A DNA stretch of 64,000 nucleotides from Eudromia elegans (lineage: Eukaryota > Chordata > Aves > Tinamiformes > Tinamidae): NCBI GenBank assembly GCA_003342815.1, contig PTEX01000120.1:141214-205213 (forward strand). Reading direction: 5' to 3'. Within the stretch, counting starts at the first letter, position 1. The number at the start of each line of letters is the position of its first letter. A model generated the notes under the pieces. That model was not told the origin of the DNA, searched no databases, and saw only the letters and a list, made by a program, of their open reading frames with translations. Shown here piece by piece: positions 38,934-49,531 of this stretch. The translations under genes and the position numbers were made by a program.

Positions 38934-41900
38934 ATGGCGCGCGCGGCCCTGGGGACGCTCCTGAGCGTGGCCCTGTGCGCGGGCACCGCGGCCAGCGCCG
39001 CCCCTCCCCACCACGACTACTGCGTCCTCGGCGCCGGCCCGTCGGGGCTGCAGATGGCCTACTTCCTGCAGCGCGCCGGCAGGGACTACGTCGTCTTTGA
39101 GCGCGGCCACGCGCCCGGCAGCTTCTTCGCCCTCTATCCGCGGCACCGCAAGCTCATCAGCATCAACAAGCAGTACACGGGCAAGGCCAACAGCGAGTTC
39201 AACCTCCGCCACGACTGGAACTCGCTGCTCAGCCACGACCGCCGGCTGCTCTTCCGGCGCTACTCCCGCGACTTCTTCCCGCACGCCGACGCCATGGTGC
39301 GCTACCTGGAGGACTTCGCCTCCCTGCTGGGGCTGCGGGTGCGCTACGACACGGCCATCGTGCACGTCACGCGGGACGCGGATCCGCAGGCCTGGAACGG
39401 CCACTACTTCATCCTGACGGACCAGAACAGGCAGAAGTACAAGTGCAGGTAAAGGGCAAACTGAGGGCTGCCTGTCCAGCTCGCCAAGTGAATTCGGAGT
39501 CACGGAATCAATCAGATCAGAAAGGCTGGGAAAAAAGTCTGAATGTTACCTTGTTCCCTTGCTCAAAGCAGGGCCAACTAAATCAGGTTGCTCAGAGCTT
39601 TGTCCAGTCTCCTCCAGAAAGGCTATAGAGTCTCCCTTCCTGGAGATCCTCCAATCCTACCTGTGTCCCATGCTCTAGGCATCCCTGCTGGAGCAGGGGG
39701 TTGGACTAGATGGTCTCTAGAGGTCCCTCCCCAACCTCAACCATTGTGTGTGATTCTATGATTCAAGGTTTGAATATCTCCAAGGATGGAGGTTTCACAG
39801 CCCCTCAAAGCCCCTAAGCAAAGGCTGTTCTGCTATTCTGGCCAAAAATATTTGCAATGATGTGTGCAGCAGATGGGGAAATGCAACTGCTCCTGGGAAA
39901 GTGTTGCCTTCCATGAGGAGGTGTCAGTGGAGAAGTTTGCATTGCCAAACTGCAACTGATTGGTCAGCGGTGGCATCTCATATTCCACAGTGCTCAAACC
40001 TATCTCACTGCCTGTGGTTTCCACCATCAGAATTTTCGTGCTTTATATGTAAGCTCAAAATCACGTCTTCTATCACAAGACTCTTGCTTTGGGTGAAAAA
40101 ATAGCTCAGTTGTACTCGGCTTAACCGCTACTGCCTTTATTCTAATATTGTGTCAGTCAGCACAGTGACTTCCCACCTCAGTTAACCCACACACATTTAA
40201 AAAAAAATCAAGGAGACATCGGTACCACACAGCATGAGTTACTCTAGGAGCTGTATGAACAAGGCTGGAACAGCAGACAGTGCTGCTCCCTTGAACTATC
40301 TGATATTTCCTCCTATGTTGTAAAAAAACCCTTAAAATTTAAATAGAAGTTCCTATATTGAGATATTAAAAAGATTACCATACTTTTATTGTTAGCAATT
40401 AGTATTAATTCTGATAACATTTTTTATGAGTAATACTTAAATTTTAAAATATTGAAATCATTTTCTATTGCACTTTAAAATTACTTTTGTTCCACTGCTA
40501 AAAGCAGTGGAACAAAATTTGCTAAATGCAAATTTTAAAACAAAATATGCAGCATATAATCAACTTATGAAATGCTTCAGTATTGTAATAAGTATTGTGA
40601 CTATGTATGAGCAATATATGCATATTAATGAACAATTAAGGGAGACTTAGGAAAAGAGTGGAGCTAATCTGTACAGCTAATGCATGAACTTTTGCTGAAA
40701 TAACATTACTAGTCATCATTGGCTTAGTGATAGGGAAAATAGGAGTAGATCATTAACAGAAGCTGGGGAGAGCTTTCTGCCCAAGCCACAGCTCCAGTTG
40801 CATCAAGCAGCTGACTCACTGTCGCTGGAAGTGGCACTTTGGAATGGGCTTTTGCCAAAGGGAGGAGGAGGTGGAATGATGGTCTGATTCCTTTGTGCCC
40901 TAATGCTGTCCGTGTTTTTGCAGCTCTTTGTTGGTAGCCACTGGCACTTGGGTCCCCAACGTGGTGAACTTCCCTGGCTCAGAATATGTTGAGGGTTATG
41001 AGACTGTGTCCATCAACCCAGAGGACTTTGCTGGCCAAACTGTGCTGATCCTGGGCCGAGGGAACTCTGCCTTTGAGACAGCAGAGAACATTCTCGGCGT
41101 CACGAATTTCATCCACATGGTGAGCCGATCCCGCGTTCGTCTCTCTTGGGCCACCCACTACGTTGGAGACCTGAGGTAGGAAACGTCTTCTTATTTTTAA
41201 TGCAGCTGGAGTATTATCAGAGGAGAATCACTTCTTGCCCAGGAGGCTCGCTGGACTGGCAGAGCAGATTCTGCGAGTCACTAGGGAACTGTGAGGCCAT
41301 TTGTGTTCAGGCCCTTGGCTTAGAACTAGCCCAGGTTTGCAGGTTCTGCGCACAGGAGCTTTCAGAGACCTTCCCTGACCTGTGTGAAACAGGGAAATGT
41401 TCCTGTAGAAACATACCATAAAAAGTGTTACCTCCCAGGATGTTCCCTCGCAAGGGCAGCTCAGTGATGTGAGTACAAGCCTGGGGGTCAGCAGATCCAC
41501 CTCTAGCTACTCGCTGTGCCACAGACGTCCTAGGTGGTGGTGAGGCTTTAATCCCCGTCATTCAGCTGAGGCTATCAGCACTCCTGTGCCCTGCAGAAAT
41601 GCTCTGAAAATGAATGCATTAATGACTGTTCAGGGATGGGGCCAGACGACAGGTTGGGCTCCCCTTTTATTTCTGCTAGGGGCAAGGGGCACCACCCTGA
41701 TGGGTAGTGGGAGTGATGCCTGGCACTGCCTCTCTGAGTGTTACCAGCACTGCTCCCCTTAGCCCTGAAGCACCAGGGGTCACTTTTACCCTGAAGAGGA
41801 GAGTGGGATCCTGAGTAAACTTGTCCAGTGTCCAGGAGCTGGAAGTGAACCCTAGGTTGCACCTCCTCCCTTCCTGCAGCGTTTCTTAACGTTCCCCTTC

Positions 41901-44900
41901 ATTCCTAGAGCAATTAACAATGGCCTGCTGGACACCTACCAGCTCAAATCTCTTGATGGTCTTCTGGAGGGCGACCTAGAAGATCTGGCTATTGTCAAAG
42001 ACAAGAAAGGGAAGCTGCACATCACGCTCCGTTTCTACCTGGAGAACAGGAACACCAGCGCAGGCATTGATTCCATCACTCTCCCACAGGATGAGCTGGA
42101 TAATTTTGCCACCCGTGCACCTTATGACCGTGTCATTCGCTGCCTGGGCTGGAAATTTGACTTTGCTATATACAACAGGTGAGGAAAAAAAACATATATT
42201 TTCTAGAGGGAAGGAGGTGTCTATAGCAGTAGACTCTGACAGGTCTAACCAGAGAAGAAAGGGGATGCTCAGGGTTCCTCTCCTGGCACTACTGCCCAGT
42301 CTTCTATGTCCCCTGAGTCACCTGGTGCTGCATGGTCCTTTGTTCTCCCTGCAGCTATGTCCATGTGCCAGTGGCAACACATGTGCCTCTGTCCTCTGAC
42401 AGACAGGCCAATGGGCTGGGTAAATGGTGTTGTTGAGTCTTGGCTCATACAGAAAAGGTCTGTGCCTTTACAACTGAAAATCTTTGCTCCCTAGATCACA
42501 TGGAGATGGTTAACTCTTTTTTGAATGAGGATGGTATAGATGTGGATCAGTGCAAAATGTTTTGTCTGCTTTCAGTCCTTGAGGATACACTCTTCATTCC
42601 ATCTTAGTTTGTCTCCCAGTACACCATACAGCTGAAAATATTATCGCTAGTTTTGCTCTCTTCTAAAATTCACTGTCAGTGGCTAAGGTTGTAATTTGAT
42701 CCCTTCAAGGGATCCTTGATCCCTTGAAATGAGCACACTTGGCTTCTGGAAGATACTTGTTGACTTCCAAGTACTACAGAAAATAATAAATCCCACTGAA
42801 CCCAGTGGAGACATGACATTCTGTACATATCTTGCAAAATGACAACAGTTTTAACTTGTGTCTCATCAAAAATTATTTATTTTTCTACTCCTCTCCCTCC
42901 TAACATCCTGCTCTTCTATTTTGTTTATTAGATCTCTTAGATTGATGCCAGGAAAAGGGAATAAAAATAAGTATCCTCAGATCAAACCCAGTTATGAGTC
43001 CAGCGGCACGCGGGGGCTCTTCATTCTTGGCACCGCTAGCCACTCCGTTGACTTCAGGAAATCTGCCGGGGGCTTCATCCATGGATTCCGGTACACAAGT
43101 GAGTAACGGGGTGCACAGAAAGGGCAGAATCTGGGTTCAGCTCTAGACTTCAGAGGAAAAATTCATAGCTTACTGCTGGAAGGAGTTCAGCCATAATCTG
43201 GTGCTAACAGTGAGAAGAATAACCCACAGCCAAGTTACAGCTGCATAGCAAGGTCCAAAGTGGAGGAGAGGCCAGGGAAGTGATTTGGGGTCATATCTGA
43301 AATCTTTCGTTGTCTATCTGTGTTTTGTCTTGCATCTCTCTTGCCCATTGCCTTCTATTTATGTAACAGAAAACATTTCTGCTGGCCAGATGCTCTGCCT
43401 CGTGATGGGTTGTGGGTGAGAGGGCTGTGCTTTGCAGCTAAAACCTACCAGCTTTGGGCAGTAGAGAAAACTTGTGTCTTTGTGCCCATCCTTTTCATTA
43501 AAGGGCTGCCAAGGAGTAATGAAATATCAATGAAGACCCCACCTCTCCCCATTGCCAACCTTACTCCTCCTTTAGCTTTCTGACAGCTTCTGTACTGCAA
43601 TTAGCAGTGATCTGAGGGGTGAGCAGTGAGAGCCTGCGCACAGCTGAACTGTGAAGCTTATTTATTGTGTTCTGCCAGTATCTGTGTGTATGACAGCAGA
43701 GCCTGCATGTTTCCTAAAAGTGTAAGCTTGGATTTATAAGTAAGATGCCTGTATTTCTCTCTTGTCTTAGCTCGTGCAGTCCACCGCTTACTGGAAAACC
43801 GTCACCACGGTGTCCCCTGGCCATCCACAGTCCACCCTATTACACAGTTGACCAATTCCATCATCAAACGGGTGAATGAGGCCTCAGGCCTCTACCAGAT
43901 GTTCAGTGTCCTGGCTGACATCATACTGCTGAAAGAGTGAGTGAGTGAGTAATTATTCCCAGCACTGCACTCCATCATTTAATTCCTTTTCCTTTACCAT
44001 TAATTCCCACGGTGCCACATACAGATTGCCCCACTGCTATCTAGGAGCACCAGTATCATGTAGGTAGCTACCTCAAGCCCTGTACTATTGTCCCAGCTGG
44101 TGTCACCAAATCCCACCCTGCCAATTGCTTCTCTCTCCTAAATGGCTGAAATGGTCCAGAACTTCCTGCTGGGCTCAAAGGTGTAGTGCCTTTTCAAGAG
44201 CTTTCCCAGAGCTGCGCTGATGTAGAGAGATATGTGTGGAATAGTCTGGGAATATAATGGAGTTTTGTAGTAGCGTATGCAGCTTTCGTAAGCTCTGTAT
44301 CAAGTTCAGCACAGGTCTTAATGACCAAAAATTATTATAATCTGATTATTTTTTGGCCCTAGCCTCTGTCAGCTAAAGGAGAGCTGAATCAGTCAGCTTT
44401 TCTCAGTCTCACTGAGAGAAGTCTCACAGGTGTGGTTGTGTTTCTTAGGAATGCTACAGCATTTGAATACCTTGAAGAATACCCAGTTGGAATCCTGGCT
44501 GAGCTGGAAACACAGACAGGAAGAAAAGCTGCCAATGGGCTGTTTGTCATCATCATGGAATACGGGAGGAACTTCTCTGGGGCTGACAAAGATGTCTTCT
44601 ACTACAACCGAGCTGTAGGGGAGGCCCAGCACGCCTGGCAGTCCAACTTTCTGCACCCTGTTATTTACTATTACAAACACCTCCCCACAGGTAAGTTCTC
44701 CAGCCTCTCTTTGCTAATTATCTAAAATGAGCAAAATTAAGAGGGTTGAAGATAATTTAGGGCCAAAGAACGAGTACTCAAATGCACTGCACACTTTCCT
44801 TCTCCACTTTCTTCATGCCCACCTTCCGTGGCATCTCTGCTATCACTTCATGAGCTAAAGAAAAAGCTGGAAAATGGCAAAAAGTTTCCGTCAGTCATAC

Positions 44901-46828
44901 AGAAATGGAGCAGTAGGACTGAAGACCTCACATTTGAGAAGAGAAACAAACAAAGGTGCTGGTGAACTTCTCCATTCCCCTAAACACTCCAGAGTCGTTA
45001 GGCCACCATGCACATTGCTGCTATTTGCCTGGCACCCTGCAGTGCATGTGTATTAGAGAGTCCTGGCAGTCATGACTGGAGGATTCAGTGTTATTGCCAA
45101 AAGGAAGATGCTCTCTGTGGCTTGCCCAGGTCTAAGGGGTCATGTAGAGATGGAAGCTGCCAAAGGCAAGAGTTGGAAGATGAACGTTACCTCCAGCAAA
45201 CAAACACGCTCAGAACAAACTTCCTGGGGAAATGAATGTGCTGAAACTTCATCTTCTGAAACACAGGGTCAGGCTCTGGCCTGACTTGCTCAGAGAGCAG
45301 CACGATGGGTAGCAACATTAAAGCTTACACGCAGTTCAGCTTGACTGGCAGTCCCTACCCAGAGGGAACAGAGCTGGAGGAACAGAACTGAAGTGACAGG
45401 AAGTGCTACAGTCAGGGCTAACTGTAGAGTGGCAGGGCTGTTCAGGACGGATCTAGCAAAGGGTATTGCAAATGAGAGCATGGTAAGGATAAGAAGACCA
45501 AGACAGGAGCTAGAACAGCTTCCGTTGCTCCATTCCTTTCCCCAAGCCCTTTTTAATGCCATGTTGATTCTGAGAGATTCCTTTAATGTTGGCAGAGCGG
45601 GAGATGAGACATCGCCCCCCCGACTGGCCTCTCCCCCGCCCAGATGCCATCCACCACATCGTGGAGGATTTTCTGACAGACTGGACAGCCCCAAATGCTC
45701 ACATCCTGCCACTGAGACGTTTCCTGGAGAACTGCCTAGGCACTGACCTGCGCAATTTCTTTGCAGGTAATTATAGCAATGAGCAGAAGTGGCAGCAGGA
45801 AGAGGAGGGAAGTGAGGGATGTATAGCAGGGGCAATCTCTGATGTAAATAGCTGAGATCTCCCTGTGATGAGCTAGTGATTTCCCACTTCTTTAATATGC
45901 TCCCCAGACAGTGAGAACTGCTGGTGTGTGTGTGTGTATGTTCTCAAACAACCTGTGCTTTTGGTCACCACCAGAAAGAAAGTGACTGCCTGCAGGACAC
46001 TCTCTTTTAGAGAAAAGTGTATGAGGTTCAGGACACTCCCTAGCTGCAGGGAGTTCAGTACACTTTCTAGCTGCAGTTTTATCTCCTCTTCCATTACCTG
46101 AATGTTCCTTTGTGCTGTTGGGTACCAGTTTTCTTTTCACATGTTGTTGGTGGGGTTGTTTTCACGCTATTGGGAGGGAGTGCTGGGATGTTCAACTGCA
46201 GAACTCTGCTCTGGGAACCTAACACAGGAAACCTACTTGGCACCCAGAGGCAAGCAATTCTGGGTTACCAGGAAGATGACAAAAGGATAGAAACTCAAAT
46301 TCAGCTTTTTTTCTTTTTTTTTTTCTTGTCAAAATGCAGACAAGAGATGCCATCCTACATCTCTCAAACTCTGCACTAACTTGGTTATTCTGCTGCCATC
46401 CAGGGCAGGGGGCCTGGTGGGAGACTTCTGACTCCTAACCCTGATCCTGTTTCCCCTTTCTTTTCTGAATGAGTTTTCAAGCACTGAACCATTCTCAAGC
46501 ATAGGAGTAACTCTCTATAGGGTGTCTCTGCTGAGTCTGATTTTTGGTCCTTCTCCCTGCAGAATCCTGTTTCCTGTTTGCCTTCACACGTCAGAAGCTG
46601 CCTCCCTCCTGCCAGCAGGGATACGTAAGAATGCAGGGGCTGGTGGGCACCAGGAGGCTCCAGGGCCATGCTGTCGAGGCAGGCCTGCTGCAGAACTACA
46701 CTGTTACGGACTTTGCAGGCAACAGGCTCCTTGGCAGCCGTGAGGGGTCACAGGACCAATTGCTACAAGACCGTGCAATGCCAATCCGTCCACTGCAGCA
46801 CCTGGTTAATGCCAAGGATGAACTTTAA
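38934..46828 (+). CDS. FOXRED2: FAD-dependent oxidoreductase FOXRED2 (ERFAD), ER lumen
   Basis: Eight coding exons join in frame: 38934-39448, 40924-41175, 41909-42178, 42932-43098, 43771-43936, 44449-44690, 45596-45766 and 46563-46828. They total 2049 bases, 682 residues plus stop; I recall 684 for human. The first coding exon begins at 38913 after a ctctccacag acceptor, and the ATG is in a Kozak context (gccgccATGG). Residues 1-22 form a signal peptide ([20 protein letters not shown]). GAGPSG at 33-38 is the FAD-binding motif, LLVATG at 174-179 the flavoprotein ATG motif, and GRGNSA at 216-221 the second dinucleotide-binding loop. The protein ends KDEL, the ER retrieval signal (KEEL in human, as I recall). 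Human ERFAD works with SEL1L, OS-9 and ERdj5 in retrotranslocation of misfolded glycoproteins. All exon borders fit GT-AG. Three overlapping GTGAGT donors follow exon 5. Confidence 0.95.
39491..39850 (-). mobile_element. CR1 fragment, minus orientation, split by a second CR1
   Basis: Left part 39491-39608 reads as reverse-complement CR1 ('cccttgctcaaagcagggcc', 'atcaggttgctcagagctt', 'tgtccagt'). The right part from about 39765 continues the same consensus ('ggtttgaatatctccaagg', 'atggaggtttcacagcccc'). The join of left and right parts restores consensus order, so the intervening CR1 was inserted later. Confidence 0.7.
39609..39764 (+). mobile_element. CR1 3' fragment, plus orientation, inserted into the older CR1
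   Basis: The order 'tatagagtctcccttcctgg', 'catgctctaggcatccctgc', 'ggttggactagatggtctct' and 'agaggtccctccccaacctc' is the CR1 3' region. It ends in the typical 'gattctatgattc' tail at 39764. It is less diverged than its host element. Confidence 0.85.
40485..40536. repeat. Two adjacent perfect hairpins sharing AAAA
   Basis: TTTTGTTCCACTGC (40485-40498) pairs with GCAGTGGAACAAAA (40504-40517) across a 5-base loop. AAAATTTGC (40514-40522) pairs with GCAAATTTT (40528-40536), also across 5 bases. The AAAA at 40514-40517 belongs to both stems. The second contains the octamer ATGCAAAT at 40526-40533. Confidence 0.9.
41176..46562 (+). other. FOXRED2: FOXRED2 introns 2-7
   Basis: The introns are 41176-41908, 42179-42931, 43099-43770, 43937-44448, 44691-45595 and 45767-46562, each 0.5-0.9 kb. 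They are unremarkable apart from overlapping inverted repeats at 42696-42726, the GTGA repeat at the fifth donor (43937) and a short TG run at about 45926. I see no other gene in them. Confidence 0.85.
42696..42726. repeat. Overlapping direct and inverted repeats
   Basis: TTGATCCCTT occurs at 42696-42705 and 42716-42725. Between them CAAGGGATC (42706-42714) can pair with either copy, giving two mutually exclusive hairpins. Confidence 0.85.
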
Positions 46829-47435
46829 CCTTCCCACTCCACACTGAAATCCATAGGTGCTGTTGTGACAATATTGTAACAGAGATCTACAGCAGGACTC
46901 TTCCCTTTTCCATGTACCTTTTTCGTGCTCATTCCTTCCACCAATCACGAATTGCCAAAGACCTGCTCAGATCTTGCTGTTACCAAGAGGACCAATGTGT
47001 TCTGGAGGCTAAGCCTGGAGCTGAAATCCAATGATGATGAGGCTTCTGCTTTGTGCTTGCAGAGCTCGAAGCCGCCTGAAGACAGTGCTTATTTTTATCC
47101 CACAGACCAATATGTCCAGTGATGTCCAAGAAGAGAGTGCAAGAATGCCTGGAAAAATTTAAAATGTCATGTCCCTCAGCTGAGGTGACATGCTTGCACT
47201 CTGCAGCAGGCTGGTGCAGACTCTCTGCTTTTACTGGGTGTCGTATGCTGTGTGTCCTTGAAGATTTGCTCGTATGCTGGACCCAGAAACAGTACTCTAG
47301 GCCAACTTCACAAACAAGCTATTTTTTTCTCCCAGCATTTTAATGATGGCTAGCTGTACAGCTTGATTAGAGAGGGATGGTATTTTTTTAGTTAAGAGTG
47401 TAGGTAAGGTAACTTCTCGTTTTCCACAGGGAACC

Positions 47436-47508
47436 ACTATGTCGGGGGGGTTGGACTAGATGATCTCTAGAGGCCCCTTCCAACCTCAGCCATTCTGTGA
47501 TTCTGTAC
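47436..47508 (+). mobile_element. CR1 LINE 3' terminus
   Basis: 'ggggggttggactagatgat', 'ctctagaggccccttccaac' and 'ctcagccattctgtgattct' are the last bases of a CR1 element with its typical tail. Only the extreme 3' end is present, and it is little diverged. Confidence 0.9.
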
Positions 47509-47959
47509 CTTTCCCTCCACAGTGGATGAGCAGCTTGCCTAGAAGGTCCAGGACATACTGAGAGTCGTACTGATATTGGCCCTGCCGTCCACACAATTCT
47601 CCCACACCAAACAACTTGAAATGCTAGCCCCTGTGTTTTACAAAGCATGATCAGTATTTCTCCTGTTTGCACTATATCCCATCAAGAAAGTTTCAGGCAG
47701 GTTTTGACGTTGTTAAAAAGCTCAACCTCTACTACTTTATTTCCCCTCCAGTCACCTTGAGATCTGACAAGTGTTGGCTGGTAGGTTGTCTGCACTTTAT
47801 TGCTCCCTGCCTTTGTCAGCCATATGTACCATCTATCACTCCTTGGTGGTTCTCCCCAAGGCCCTGCACTTGTAAATCAAGAGCAGCTTAGAGCTCAACC
47901 TTACAATGTCCCTGTGAATTCTAGCAATAGAGGAGGGGCAAGAGAGGACAGGCTTTCCC

Positions 47960-47979
47960 CACACACACACACACACACA
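47960..47979. repeat. (CA)n microsatellite
   Basis: About ten CA dinucleotides without interruption. Confidence 0.9.
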
Positions 47980-48946
47980 TGCTCCAACAACTTGGCACAT
48001 CAGAGTATCCCTTAGCACTTGTACTTATACCCTGGACTGGGCCGGGGCTGTACTTTGATCACCTGAAGCTCACGATTCTTCACATTTTGCTGCTGTTTCT
48101 GTGAAACCCCAGTTTACATAAGTCTCTGCTTCATGTTTGGAGAGGCTAGGGACCAGAGGAGGTGAGTGACATGAGAAGGGGGTTCTTGCTCCTATTTGTG
48201 AATAGTGGACTCTGCTGGTGATGCTGCTGCTACCAAGAGATCTTACGGATTGGTATGCCGCTCGTACGTGCTGCTAAGAAAAAACGCCCTGTTCTCACTT
48301 GGTGCAGACCATCACCACTCCACAAACCTCACATTCCATTACTGCAACTCCAAGGCCGCCCCTGGGGCTCTCGTGACCTCTGGTTGTTTGCTGCTGCTGG
48401 CTACAGCTTTTCTACGGATCCAAGACAAGGCGAGAGCTGACGACTGGATCAGGTTGACTGGCCATCACCTGGGGACTCTTTCATTCCCTTTATGTGCTTA
48501 CACCTTCCGTGAGCATGTTCTCTTCCGCCCTCGAATTCCCTCCAGAGATCCGCAGACTGTAAATTCTCAGCATAGGTGTTGCCTTAAACTGTGATCCTGC
48601 TTGGAGAAGCGCCCGCCTCACGGGAGCGGCGCCCTCGCCCTTCCGCGGCCCCGCGCGCCTCTCCTGGATCGAGCCCCTAACTTCCCTGCGGGCTCCAGCG
48701 GGGCCGCTCGCCGGGCAGGGCCGTCGCGGGGCTGCCCTCTAGCGCCGGTGCCCCGTTTCACTGCGTTGTGCGTCGCGTGAGAGTGAACTGCTGCCTGTGG
48801 AACTTCGTTCTGTTACCAGTATGTTTTGTATGGGTGTGTTCTTCCGATAAAGTTTAAAAAAATTAAAAAGAAAAACCGTTAAAACCGTTTAAACGCTCAG
48901 CAGCGGGACCCGCTCCTCAGCCGTCCCGCGGGCCCTGCACCGCCCC

Positions 48947-49299
48947 CACGTGACAGGGGCACCAGGGCCAAGGCCCTTGGCGCGTCGCAGCCAATGACCA
49001 CCCAGGATCTTGAGTACGTCACAAACAGCGCCCTCCCCGCAGGCCTATGGAGGGGAGTGAAGGACCGTGGCGCTAGCCAATGGGGTTTGGCGCCGGATGG
49101 GAGGACGTCACTCCGTTCCTCCTCCACTGGCCAATCATCTGGCGCTCCGTCTGGAGTCACCCGCCGCCGACCAACCCGCTCGGCCGGCAGCGGCCCCGTG
49201 GGCCGCGCTCTTCCTGTAGCTGCAGCCAATCAGCGCGCGGGTCGCGGTGGCGCCGTGCGAACGTTCGGCCGCGCGTGGGTCACCCCTGAGACCGGGAAG
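48947..49299 (+). promoter_or_regulatory. TXN2: TXN2 CpG promoter with four CCAAT boxes; non-coding exon 1
   Basis: CACGTGAC is at 48947-48954, and CCAAT occurs at 48991, 49077, 49131 and 49226, all in the same orientation and each preceded by AG or GG. A CRE-like GACGTCAC is at about 49113. No TATA box is seen. A candidate non-coding exon 1 ends at 49299 (gggaag|gtgcgg). The arrangement is typical of NF-Y-driven housekeeping promoters. Confidence 0.7.
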
Positions 49300-49531
49300 G
49301 TGCGGGGGGAGGAAGGGGCGGCCGTGGGGCCGGGTCTGTGGGGCCGGGTGTGTCCCGTGGGCCCGGGGAGCGGCTGGGCCCCGTTGCTAACGGGCCTGCT
49401 GCGTGGGGTGGCGGGGACTCGGCGGGCCGCGTGGGAGGGCCTTGCTCTGTGGGGCTGGGGGAGGCAGCGCGGCGCTCGGCCCCGCGAGCGGAGCCCCGCG
49501 GCCGCCCCACGGCCTGCCCGTGTCCCCGCAG

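Larger units (their letters stand above)
39449..40923 (+). other. FOXRED2: FOXRED2 intron 1
   Basis: This 1.5-kb intron has two distinct halves. The first carries nested CR1 fragments. The second (about 40.1-40.7 kb) is strongly AT-rich, with paired hairpins at 40485-40536. No additional exon is evident. Confidence 0.85.
46829..48900 (+). other. FOXRED2 3' UTR and FOXRED2-TXN2 intergenic region
   Basis: After the FOXRED2 TAA (46826-46828) I see no canonical AATAAA up to the TXN2 promoter; the nearest variant is GATAAA at about 48846, followed by A-rich sequence. The stretch contains a CR1 tail and a (CA)n run. An open frame at 48205-48594 starts at GTG rather than ATG and resembles nothing I know. 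Confidence 0.55.

Noticed and set aside
48205-48594. 129-codon open frame between FOXRED2 and TXN2
   Set aside because: It starts at GTG rather than ATG, has no recognisable domain and no flanking splice or promoter signals; probably chance.
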